This document shows positions 5,944-11,700 of a DNA stretch of 14,298 nt, piece after piece. This DNA is from FEN-987 sp035524675. Its GTDB lineage: Archaea; Thermoproteota; Bathyarchaeia; 40CM-2-53-6. Below the pieces are notes generated by a model. The model made no database searches, was not told where the DNA came from, and saw only the letters and a program-made list of their open reading frames with translations. Where the stretch lies: contig DATKOK010000058.1 of NCBI GenBank assembly GCA_035524675.1, positions 1-14,298 on the forward strand, in the 5' to 3' direction. Every line of letters begins with the position of its first letter. Position 1 is the stretch's first letter. The position numbers were made by a program, and so were the translations under genes.

Positions 5944-7383
5944 TCAAGAGTGGATAGAACTGCTTACGGCGCCACACGCTTTCGATAATGATAGGTAGAC
6001 GGGGACCAGTGCAAGAGCGTTCAGCGCAGCCAACCATACATACGCGGATTTTAGACTCGCCATGAAGAGAGATCTATACATCGTCGGGATTGCCACTGCA
6101 CCCACTGAAGAGATGACTGCGGTGACTATCGAGTAGGGCACAGTAAATGTCATGATCAAGACGACCAGATTAAGACTCACAGTCAATCCTACGTTGAAGA
6201 AAGTGGAACGAACCGAAGCCGCAACACCTCTTCGTTGAGGCGGAATCGGTGTCATGGAGTAACTCACGTTAGGTGCAAGGAACATGCTTGTCGCTACACC
6301 TAGCAAAATCATGTACCCTACCACGGTGAGGTAAGGAGTAGAAGCATCTACGGTCGAGAACAGATAGGTTCCAATACTAATCAAACATAATCCAGCAGTG
6401 ATGAATGGTACTTGACCAAAACGGTCAGACATTCTTCCACTTAAGGGAGCCACCAAGAGTGTAGATACATCCAACGGAAGTAGGTGAATCCCTGCGTCAA
6501 GTGGACTCAATCCGACTACGAGTTGAAAATATAGACTCAATAGTAGAGCTAGGCTGCTGAAGGCTGTCACATTGATTACCAACGCAACGACCGAATTTCC
6601 GAACTCCTTTATTCTCAACAAGTTGAGGTCAAGCAGCGGGTATTTGGTCCTCCGCTCATGGGTGACGAAGAGTATCAGAGCGGATAGACTGAGTGCGAGC
6701 AGAGCAACAACGAGGCTCTCCTGGGCGATACCGTAAGCAGCGTACGTCATGGCCAGAAGAAGGCTTGTGATGAAGACGACAAAAGCTCCGAAACCCAACC
6801 AGTCTACCGGAGCGCCTTCTTCCGTCTGAGCAATTTCTTTCAATCGTATACGCGCCCAAATCGTTCCGAATAACCCGATTGGCACGTTAATGTAGAACAA
6901 ATATCTCCAGTCAAGGAAGGCGAGGATTAAGCCGCTTACTGTCAGCCCAAGTACGGAACCAAAATTGAAAGCGATCGAATTGATTCCAAGCGCCAAACCT
7001 AACTCGTTCCTTGGCGTGGCATCAGCAATCATGGCGACGCTGTTCGACCATATGATTGAACTTCCGAGACCCTGGATAAGTCTGAAGGCGATGATCTGGT
7101 TTGGCGATTGAGCAAAGCCAGTGAGAAGTGACGCGGCAGTGAAGATGACGAATCCCGTGTTGTAGAATTTGACTCTACCAAAGATGTCAGTTATTCTGCC
7201 TATTAGGAGGAGCATGATAGTGCTTGCGAGAGCATAGCCCTGCGTGAACCAAATCGCCTGTTCCGCGTCAGCATGCATTGCGGATGCTATTTGCGGCAGA
7301 CCGATAATGAGGATTCTTCCGTCAATGCCGGACATTAGCACGCCGACAGTCGTTACGGTTAGCACAGTCCACTTGTATTCCAC
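5944..7383 (-). CDS. MFS transporter, DHA2 (14-helix drug/H+ antiporter) family
   Basis: Membrane exporter of the major facilitator superfamily, predicted to swap protons for a small hydrophobic compound. Length (479 residues) and roughly 14 hydrophobic segments match DHA2. Motif D1-like SGIDGRI contains D21 in helix 1; motif A is GRITDIFGRVK (about 62-72); the Arg of helix 4 lies in RLIQGLG (101-107); antiporter motif C-like NFGSVLGLTVSG spans about 140-151. The GTG at 7383 (MEYKWTVLTV) is preceded by AGGGTCTTGAC and matches the usual start of the family. It follows the luciferase-like oxidoreductase by 38 bases on the same strand, so both are probably one transcript, perhaps pairing modification and export of a metabolite or xenobiotic. 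Substrate cannot be told from sequence. Confidence 0.9.
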   Translation of the reverse strand: MEYKWTVLTVTTVGVLMSGIDGRILIIGLPQIASAMHADAEQAIWFTQGYALASTIMLLLIGRITDIFGRVKFYNTGFVIFTAASLLTGFAQSPNQIIAFRLIQGLGSSIIWSNSVAMIADATPRNELGLALGINSIAFNFGSVLGLTVSGLILAFLDWRYLFYINVPIGLFGTIWARIRLKEIAQTEEGAPVDWLGFGAFVVFITSLLLAMTYAAYGIAQESLVVALLALSLSALILFVTHERRTKYPLLDLNLLRIKEFGNSVVALVINVTAFSSLALLLSLYFQLVVGLSPLDAGIHLLPLDVSTLLVAPLSGRMSDRFGQVPFITAGLCLISIGTYLFSTVDASTPYLTVVGYMILLGVATSMFLAPNVSYSMTPIPPQRRGVAASVRSTFFNVGLTVSLNLVVLIMTFTVPYSIVTAVISSVGAVAIPTMYRSLFMASLKSAYVWLAALNALALVPVYLSLSKACGAVSSSIHS

Positions 7384-7421
7384 GTCAAGACCCTGCTTGC
7401 GAAGCCGTCTTTCAAAAATGG

Positions 7422-8396
7422 TTAGAGGTACTTGGTTATGGCCTCGGTCACATTCCGTTCATAATCACCGAAAGGCGATGGACAGATGAAAACGTCGTCA
7501 ACACCTGCCTCATGGTACATTCGAATTCGCTCTCTTAGTTCACCTATTCCTCCAAGCACGATCAGTTTCTCGATCATCTGGCGATTGATATTCTTTCGAA
7601 CAGCTTCCCTGTCTCTTTTTTTCCATGCTTCAAGCATCGCGCCCGCCTCATCATGAAAGCCAATACCCGAGAACAACGATGAATATGCAGGCGCACTCGC
7701 GTAGAAGCTGATCAGGTCCTTCGCAGCCTCCGAACCTTTCTCATCATTTCCCATCAAGTAAGCGTATAACATGACCGAGAGTACAGGCTGATCCTTCCTG
7801 CCGGAGGTCCTGCAACTTTCATCGATTAACGCCTTCGCGTGGGCAATTCTTTCTACCGGATAGAGATTCAGAATGATCCGATCACTGAGTATCGCGGCTT
7901 TTCTTATCATTCCATCATTAAGAGCTGCCAACGCGATCTTTGGAGGAAAAGTACTTCTTAACTTGGCATTACTCGGGGACGAATATCGCCCTTGAATTGA
8001 GAATTTCTCGCCTGAGAAGTAATGTCGAAGAATTCTCACCGTCTCTTCCATCCTTTCCATCGCACGTTCGAACTTGAGTCCGTGCCATGATTCTACAATA
8101 GCCGCAGTGCTAACCCCTATTCCAAGAGTAAATCTTCCCTCACTAAGCTCGTTAAGTGTGGACCCAAGCAGCGCAAGTTGACTGGGCGACCGTGTATAGA
8201 CGTTAAGTATTGAGGTCCCCAGCTGTAACTTCTTGGTCACGCATGCAGCCACTGCAACCTGAATCGAAGCATCACGTAGGGTTGTCTCGCCGAACCACAA
8301 TCCCGCGAACCCATTCCTCTCAACTGTAGAAGCTATCTCGGGCAAGAGACGGGAATTCAGGTCGCCGTTGCCGCTTAGCATGACACTAACTGACAA
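7422..8396 (-). CDS. Luciferase-like (LLM) flavin-dependent oxidoreductase, probably F420-dependent
   Basis: TIM-barrel oxidoreductase of the bacterial luciferase-like superfamily (324 residues), which in archaea usually uses coenzyme F420. Signature parts are the opening strand MSVSVMLSGNGDL, the GFAGLWFGETTLRDA segment (29-43) corresponding to the usual 'D..w..e.....' region, the core LQLGTSILNVYTRSP (about 57-71) and ELSEGRFTLGIGVS (about 83-96) with the GRF.LG.G motif near the cofactor. The C-terminus GVDDVFICPSPFGD is also typical. The TTG start at 8396 is favoured by GAGG six bases upstream; an ATG at 8381 is the alternative. It is the first gene of a likely two-gene operon with the transporter. 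The reaction (for example a mer-like, alcohol or hydroxylating activity) cannot be assigned. Confidence 0.88.
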   Translation of the reverse strand: MSVSVMLSGNGDLNSRLLPEIASTVERNGFAGLWFGETTLRDASIQVAVAACVTKKLQLGTSILNVYTRSPSQLALLGSTLNELSEGRFTLGIGVSTAAIVESWHGLKFERAMERMEETVRILRHYFSGEKFSIQGRYSSPSNAKLRSTFPPKIALAALNDGMIRKAAILSDRIILNLYPVERIAHAKALIDESCRTSGRKDQPVLSVMLYAYLMGNDEKGSEAAKDLISFYASAPAYSSLFSGIGFHDEAGAMLEAWKKRDREAVRKNINRQMIEKLIVLGGIGELRERIRMYHEAGVDDVFICPSPFGDYERNVTEAITKYL

Positions 8397-8423
8397 TTCG
8401 GTCCTCGCAAAGGAACATCAATT

Positions 8424-8432
8424 AAGATAAAG
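8424..8432 (-). promoter_or_regulatory. TATA box for the luciferase-like/transporter operon
   Basis: CTTTATCTT on the minus strand lies about 32 bases before the TTG at 8396. The same 70-base gap must also hold the promoter of the divergent membrane gene starting at 8468. Confidence 0.4.
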
Positions 8433-8467
8433 AGTCAGCGTTAAATGGTAACGGGGCAGGGAGAATC

Positions 8468-8572
8468 GTGGCATCCACATCCGTAAGGCTGTTCACACCG
8501 ATCTCATATGCAACTTTGCTGACTCCGATTATTGTTCTAGTGATAGCCTTAGCGCTCCGTAATCGCGCTTGA
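8468..8572 (+). CDS. N-terminal fragment of the disrupted membrane protein (34 residues)
   Basis: GTG-started frame MASTSVRLFTPISYATLLTP then IIVLVIALALRNRA and a TGA stop. GGGAGA lies just upstream as ribosome-binding site. It forms the first membrane helix. The next frame, entered by skipping one base at GCT-T-GAT (8567-8573), continues as DYTHVICGGTWTGIDLFMG without interruption, so this is most simply the separated N-terminus of the protein at 8622-9020 and not an independent gene. Confidence 0.55.
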   Translation: MASTSVRLFTPISYATLLTPIIVLVIALALRNRA

Positions 8573-8621
8573 TTACACTCACGTCATTTGCGGCGGAACG
8601 TGGACTGGCATCGACCTGTTC

Positions 8622-9020
8622 ATGGGGCTCGTGATGTCCCGAATAATGAAAGGGATTACACCAGAGACGCGAGCAGAAGTGGTTAAGCGACTGGTCCCAG
8701 TCATGCTGTTCCTGATGCCCGCATTAGCATCGGTTGCAATAACGGCGGGCATCTATCTCGCTCAATGGGAAGGCGTACTCGACTTCAGCTCGCCCCTAAT
8801 CATTGCAGCGATCATAATCGTAGCGGTATTGACGGTGCAAGGTTTCGGCATCATCATGCCAACTGAAATTATGATCTTCCTAGAATTAATGAAGAATAAT
8901 CCGGATAGGGAACGAATAGTGAGACTTGGAATGCGAAACATCAAGATCTCTGGCAGTCAAGCCATATTGGCAGTCAAGCCATATTGGCAGTCAAGCCATA
9001 TTGGCAGTCAAGCCAAATAG
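8622..9020 (+). CDS. Central fragment of the disrupted integral membrane protein
   Basis: The annotated ATG at 8622 lies inside a helix. In-frame codons upstream to 8553 read YTHVICGGTWTGIDLFMG, a His-containing membrane segment like those in small DUF2269/CopD-like membrane proteins, with no ATG, GTG or TTG among them. After it come a charged cytoplasmic loop (SRIMKGITPETRAEVVKR), helix VMLFLMPALASVAITAGIYL, and a long hydrophobic stretch IIAAIIIVAVLTVQGFGIIM. The C-terminus is encoded by a 17-bp tandem repeat read in successive frames (SGSQAILAVKPYWQSSHIGS) and ends at TAG 9018. The function of the family is unknown; the conserved His suggests heme or metal contact but this is not shown. 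Confidence 0.6.
   Translation: MGLVMSRIMKGITPETRAEVVKRLVPVMLFLMPALASVAITAGIYLAQWEGVLDFSSPLIIAAIIIVAVLTVQGFGIIMPTEIMIFLELMKNNPDRERIVRLGMRNIKISGSQAILAVKPYWQSSHIGSQAK
8952..9015 (+). repeat. 17-bp tandem repeat, 3.8 copies
   Basis: The unit GGCAGTCAAGCCATATT occurs at 8952-8968, 8969-8985 and 8986-9002, with a 13-base partial copy at 9003-9015. Each unit contains TGGC-AGTCAA-GCCA as a small inverted repeat. Because 17 is not a multiple of three, each copy is read in a different frame. It ends 76 bases before the integrase start. Confidence 0.95.
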
Positions 9021-9046
9021 CAATAATTTTCGTAATGACGCTACTT

Positions 9047-9055
9047 TCATATAGT
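9047..9055 (+). promoter_or_regulatory. TATA-like box for the integrase gene
   Basis: TCATATAGT is centred about 41 bases before the GTG at 9092. It lies inside the third-frame C-terminus of the preceding broken gene. The integrase ribosome-binding site GGTGAGGGAGAG follows at 9075-9086. Confidence 0.4.
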
Positions 9056-9091
9056 GTTTAGTTATTCCTTCCTGGGTGAGGGAGAGTTGCG

Positions 9092-10321
9092 GTGGACACT
9101 TTTGAGAGATGGTTAGCTACTCTGAAGCCTAATACGAGATTGGGGTACGGTCAGCAGTTAAGACGATTGTTCGCCGAGTCTAATATGACTGGCGATCAGA
9201 TTCTAGAATCCGTCAAATCTGAGGCACGCTCCAACAGTTGGGACACTTATGTTGAGCTGCGTCAGATCTGCAAGGGGTACAAGCCCACCATAGCGCATGC
9301 GATGTTCTTCGCCTTACGAAGGTACCTATACGATAATGGCGTGATCACCCTACCACCCGCCAAGATGCAAGGTGCTCCACGCGCGAAACTCGACGTCCCG
9401 ATGACTTGGGAACAGGCACATGCGGTCTGCGCTGCTGCGGCGAAACCCTATTCACTGGTCTACAAGATGATGCTCAATTGTGGCTGGGGTATCGGTCAAT
9501 TCTTCACCTTCAATACTTTAGAAAACTGGGCGCGAGTCAAAGAGCATCTCTCGAATCCTACCAGTCCTGAGTATTACAAGTTCGACTTTCTAGGCCGAAA
9601 ATCGAATCGGTCGCAGTGGTACTCATTAGTGCCGAAAAGCCTTCTGCAGGAAATTGTTAGTACGGTTGACGTTCCAATTAGGGCAGATCATGGGCGCGGG
9701 ATTCCTTTGGACATGCCACATTATCGAAGCGCTCGAACATACGTAGAGTCGAGTTGGAAAACTGCAGTTCGGCGTGCATCCGTCAAGCTTCCTGGCGCTC
9801 CACCACCTCATGAGTTACGTGACACTTTTCGAACGCGGTGCCAACGGGTTGGTTGCGATCCTGTCGCGGCTGAATGGGCTATGGGTCATTCTATCGATCC
9901 GCTGGGTTACAACAAGATCTATGGTGACGTACCGTGGGTTTGGGATCAGCTAAAGAAAGTCTACACAGCGAACGTAGTGTCCAAGGAAGACTTTGAGGCT
10001 CAGAGGTCTGAGATTGAGCGATTGCGAGAAGAATTGGCCTTGTTCAAGCATGAGGTCCAGAAGACTTGGGAAGAGGAGAAGATAGAGGCGTGGGAATCAG
10101 ATAGGTTCCTAGCTGTGCATGGTAGGTTGCCCGATATGCGGGAGATGGCAGAGTGGATGAAGAATCCACCCTCTCATGAGGAATTTACGGAAGAATTGAA
10201 GCGCAGAGGTCTTGTAGACACTTCTGCCACACCTGCGATTGTGGTTCCACCACCTCTAGGATCCAAGGCACAGCGGCATAGGAAGGTCAAGAGATCGAGC
10301 GCCAAGAAGAGAAAGCGTTGA
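9092..10321 (+). CDS. Archaeal tyrosine recombinase (integrase) with coiled coil and basic tail
   Basis: Site-specific recombinase of the tyrosine family (409 residues). An N-terminal SAM-like DNA-binding part covers about 1-100. The catalytic domain shows K170 (GRKSNR), the HxxR box PPPHELRDTFRT (H240, R243), GHSIDP (H266) and the nucleophile candidates Y273 or Y277 (GYNKIYGDV; Y277 looks more like the usual Y-x-x-V context). The first Arg, usually in 'GLRxxE', falls at CGWGIGQ and appears as G133. After the domain come a charged coiled coil (about 298-335) and a Lys/Arg tail (391-409), which probably help DNA binding. The GTG start is set by GGTGAGGGAGAG 5-16 bases upstream. It would integrate and excise the element. 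Whether it is active without a recognisable first Arg is open. Confidence 0.88.
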   Translation: MDTFERWLATLKPNTRLGYGQQLRRLFAESNMTGDQILESVKSEARSNSWDTYVELRQICKGYKPTIAHAMFFALRRYLYDNGVITLPPAKMQGAPRAKLDVPMTWEQAHAVCAAAAKPYSLVYKMMLNCGWGIGQFFTFNTLENWARVKEHLSNPTSPEYYKFDFLGRKSNRSQWYSLVPKSLLQEIVSTVDVPIRADHGRGIPLDMPHYRSARTYVESSWKTAVRRASVKLPGAPPPHELRDTFRTRCQRVGCDPVAAEWAMGHSIDPLGYNKIYGDVPWVWDQLKKVYTANVVSKEDFEAQRSEIERLREELALFKHEVQKTWEEEKIEAWESDRFLAVHGRLPDMREMAEWMKNPPSHEEFTEELKRRGLVDTSATPAIVVPPPLGSKAQRHRKVKRSSAKKRKR

Positions 10322-10516
10322 ATCTGGTCCCGTGATAGAGTTGGATTCTGAAAGCTTCTTCCAGGGACCGCCTGTACCGATAGGATCATACCGTCGTCCC
10401 GTGCGTAAGAGACTTAGGTTCTAGCTAAATGCCCGAGACGCGGTGTGGTACGGTTGGTTTTGACAGATCGACGGTGGGCGGGTCTACTCATGGCTGAATG
10501 CCTGGATTGCTGTTAG

Positions 10517-10606
10517 TCGGGGATTATTTTCCACGTCCGCTCGGAATTATTCCCTATTAGCATCACCAAGCGATTATTTTCCAGTCGTTAGGTGCTGATT
10601 CCCCGT
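10517..10606. repeat. Iteron-like motif cluster
   Basis: GATTATTTTCCA occurs at 10522-10533 and again at 10572-10583, exactly 50 bases apart. Between them is GGAATTATTCC (10543-10553), a close palindromic relative. An inverted relative of the first copy's flank (TCGGGGATT, 10517-10525) appears as GATTCCCCGT at 10597-10606. Spacing near five helical turns suits binding of one protein on one face of the DNA. Confidence 0.5.
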
Positions 10607-10635
10607 CTAAATGTTTCCTGAAAATCGTCACTTGG

Positions 10636-10755
10636 CGCTAATCTATCAGATCTATCATCGGGAGAGGGGAGCCGCGACTTATCCCCCTGGAGATAGTGAT
10701 TAGCGGGGAGAACCGAGTGGTTCTCCGTCACGTCTCTTAACTAGGCGTGACCTAG
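10636..10755 (+). ncRNA. Candidate structured RNA or inverted-repeat cluster
   Basis: CGCTAATC (10636-10643) pairs perfectly with GATTAGCG (10698-10705), and TATC (10644-10647) with GATA (10692-10695) across a two-base bulge. Inside this arm GGGGA (10666-10670) pairs with TCCCC (10682-10686). One base later GGAGAACC-GAGT-GGTTCTCC (10707-10726) is a perfect hairpin. It is followed at once by GTCACG (10727-10732) pairing with CGTGAC (10746-10751), competing with CTAGG-CGTGA-CCTAG (10741-10755). Consecutive nested stems suggest an RNA, but strand and function are unknown; it does not match tRNA, SRP RNA or RNase P motifs that I know. Confidence 0.4.
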
Positions 10756-10757
10756 CG

Positions 10758-10895
10758 TTGCAGCCTACCGTCTGCTTGACCCTATTGGATCGCAAGGAGC
10801 TGAAGAAGAGACGCAAGCAGCTCATTCTACGACTTTTCAAGCGAAAAACGTTGATTTGTTCCGTTTGCGCCCTTAATCTGGGTATGAATGGATAA
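10758..10895 (+). CDS. Doubtful 45-codon basic frame
   Basis: A TTG-started frame with a Lys/Arg-rich middle (DRKELKKRRKQLILRLFKRK) and a CSVC pair near the end. No ribosome-binding site is visible, and an in-frame inverted repeat pair CTGCTTG/CAAGCAG (10772-10778, 10814-10820) crosses it. Included only because the composition is protein-like; it may be chance. Confidence 0.2.
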   Translation: MQPTVCLTLLDRKELKKRRKQLILRLFKRKTLICSVCALNLGMNG

Positions 10896-10930
10896 ATCGT
10901 TCCGTTTCATGGCTATTGATGATTAGCAAA

Positions 10931-10954
10931 GTGTATATAGCTATACACGTGTAT
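10931..10954 (+). promoter_or_regulatory. Palindromic operator overlapping a TATA box
   Basis: GTGTATA (10931-10937), TATACAC (10942-10948) and GTGTAT (10949-10954) are alternating half-sites. The first two form an inverted repeat around TAGC; the last two form a perfect 12-bp palindrome, ATACACGTGTAT (10943-10954). A TATA box (GTATATAG, 10933-10940) sits inside. The winged-helix protein encoded 30 bases downstream is the obvious candidate to bind here and repress its own operon. Confidence 0.6.
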
Positions 10955-10983
10955 GAAGTTATTTACGGTGAAAGAGGTTGCAG

Positions 10984-11391
10984 GTGGTTCCGTCCAGAGG
11001 TCATAGTCCGACGCTGGATACTCAGTTGATGGTTGAACATACTATTCGAGATCGCGGAAGTTTTCCTTCACGCCGCGCCTTGATGCGGGAACTTGCTCAC
11101 AAAGTGGAGTACGGAACATTGGTGAGAATCCTGCAATACCTTGAAGCATCTGAGAAGATAGTTCTCACAGAGGATGGTTCAATCGCTTGGGTATTCGCAG
11201 ACAATCCGAAACTTCTCGCGCTGCTCGATCAGAGCCCCATCCTGGCGAAGCCCCGAGAATCTGGACCAGAGGACATCGTAGAGATCCACCAGTCACAGGC
11301 CATCCAAAGTTTGCAGAATATCTTAGCCGACTCAGAAAAGCTGTCGAGAGAAGCAGTGCGGAAAATCAAGACAGGTACCTACTCGGGTTGA
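10984..11391 (+). CDS. Winged-helix DNA-binding protein (putative antitoxin/autorepressor)
   Basis: A 135-residue protein whose first 75 residues read like a small archaeal winged-helix domain: the stretch TLDTQLMVEHTI, helices around SRRALMRELAHKVEYGTL and LVRILQYLEASEKI, then the wing VLTEDGSIAWVF. Similar one-domain proteins are common in Thermoproteota genomes next to toxin-like genes. The C-terminal part (about 80-135) is polar and helical and overlaps the RelE-like frame. I prefer GTG 10984 because GAGGT stands five bases before it; a TTG at 10978 would add two residues. A palindromic site lies over its promoter, which supports autoregulation. Role as antitoxin is inferred from the neighbour. 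Confidence 0.72.
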   Translation: MVPSRGHSPTLDTQLMVEHTIRDRGSFPSRRALMRELAHKVEYGTLVRILQYLEASEKIVLTEDGSIAWVFADNPKLLALLDQSPILAKPRESGPEDIVEIHQSQAIQSLQNILADSEKLSREAVRKIKTGTYSG

Positions 11392-11627
11392 TTGATGACA
11401 CCATAAGACTGCTGAATGAAGGGCGGACACTAGGGAATTCAGTACAACGTGATCGATGGCCTAAGAAATATCGTGATTTGGCGATTTCCTGTCTCTTCAA
11501 AGTCAAATTGGATAGTAACTATCGATTGACGTACTCACTGATCAAGAGAAAGGATCAGCCTCTAATTGTGTGGATCATTGAAGTAATGACGCATAAAGAG
11601 TACAATGAGCGATTCGGATACGATTAA
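11187..11627 (+). CDS. RelE/ParE-like toxin-type protein, start uncertain
   Basis: The C-terminal two thirds matches the archaeal RelE-type fold: HPKFAEYLSRLRKAVE as helix 1, YLLGLIDDTIRLLNEGRTLG as helix 2, then strands CLFKVKLDSNYRLTYSLI and IVWIIEVMTHKEYNERFGYD. The closing HKEY..RFGY is distinctive of an archaeal subgroup. These proteins are mRNA interferases or gyrase poisons in toxin-antitoxin pairs, though activity here is untested. The frame overlaps the winged-helix gene by about 200 bases. The only standard start upstream of the domain is TTG 11187, about 37 codons before recognisable toxin sequence; those codons look like a shadow of the other gene. A non-standard start near 11290 or a -1 frameshift from the upstream gene are alternatives. 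Confidence 0.7.
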   Translation: MGIRRQSETSRAARSEPHPGEAPRIWTRGHRRDPPVTGHPKFAEYLSRLRKAVERSSAENQDRYLLGLIDDTIRLLNEGRTLGNSVQRDRWPKKYRDLAISCLFKVKLDSNYRLTYSLIKRKDQPLIVWIIEVMTHKEYNERFGYD

Positions 11628-11653
11628 CTCTTAGACGCACCTAACCATTTCGC

Positions 11654-11699
11654 TACAACTATTACACTATATGCTCAATGAGCTTCGAGCGTAGTTGTA
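11654..11699. terminator. Hairpin between convergent genes, possible terminator
   Basis: TACAACTA (11654-11661) pairs perfectly with TAGTTGTA (11692-11699), enclosing a second small stem GCTC-AAT-GAGC (11673-11683). It separates the RelE-like gene from the convergent membrane protein gene, so it could serve both strands. No long T-run follows. Confidence 0.4.
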
Positions 11700-11700
11700 T

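Larger units (their letters stand above)
8468..9061 (+). pseudogene. Four- to five-helix membrane protein gene with two frame disruptions
   Basis: Three reading frames join into one plausible protein: helix 1 in 8468-8572, helices 2-4 in 8553-9020, and a last helix in a third frame reading QIAIIFVMTLLSYSV and stopping at TAG 9059-9061. The first junction needs a +1 shift near 8567-8573. The second lies in the 17-bp tandem repeat, where removing one unit (or adding two) would bring the last helix into frame. Two independent breaks fit decay of a host gene next to an integrated element, or assembly errors; switching by repeat number is a third option. Total length would be near 195 residues. 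Confidence 0.6.
10322..10983. other. 650-base region without a confident gene, rich in repeats and hairpins
   Basis: No convincing long coding frame is present on either strand. It contains three A/T-rich repeated motifs (10517-10606), a cluster of strong inverted repeats that could fold as one RNA (10636-10755), a doubtful 45-codon frame (10758-10895), and the operator/TATA region of the next gene (10931-10954). I looked for a tRNA with a T-loop consensus on both strands and found none. Such a region next to an integrase and upstream of replication functions may hold an origin, an attachment site or an untranslated RNA. Confidence 0.5.

Noticed and set aside
8468..8572. Independent 34-residue membrane peptide gene
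   Set aside because: Its end joins smoothly to the next frame of the following membrane protein, so a broken single gene is the simpler reading.
8952..9015. CRISPR array
   Set aside because: The copies are directly joined without spacers and the unit is only 17 bases, so this is a plain tandem repeat.
10400..10500. Possible tRNA gene next to the integrase
   Set aside because: GGTTCTAGCT and nearby G-rich stretches hint at a T-arm, but no cloverleaf with acceptor and anticodon stems could be formed.
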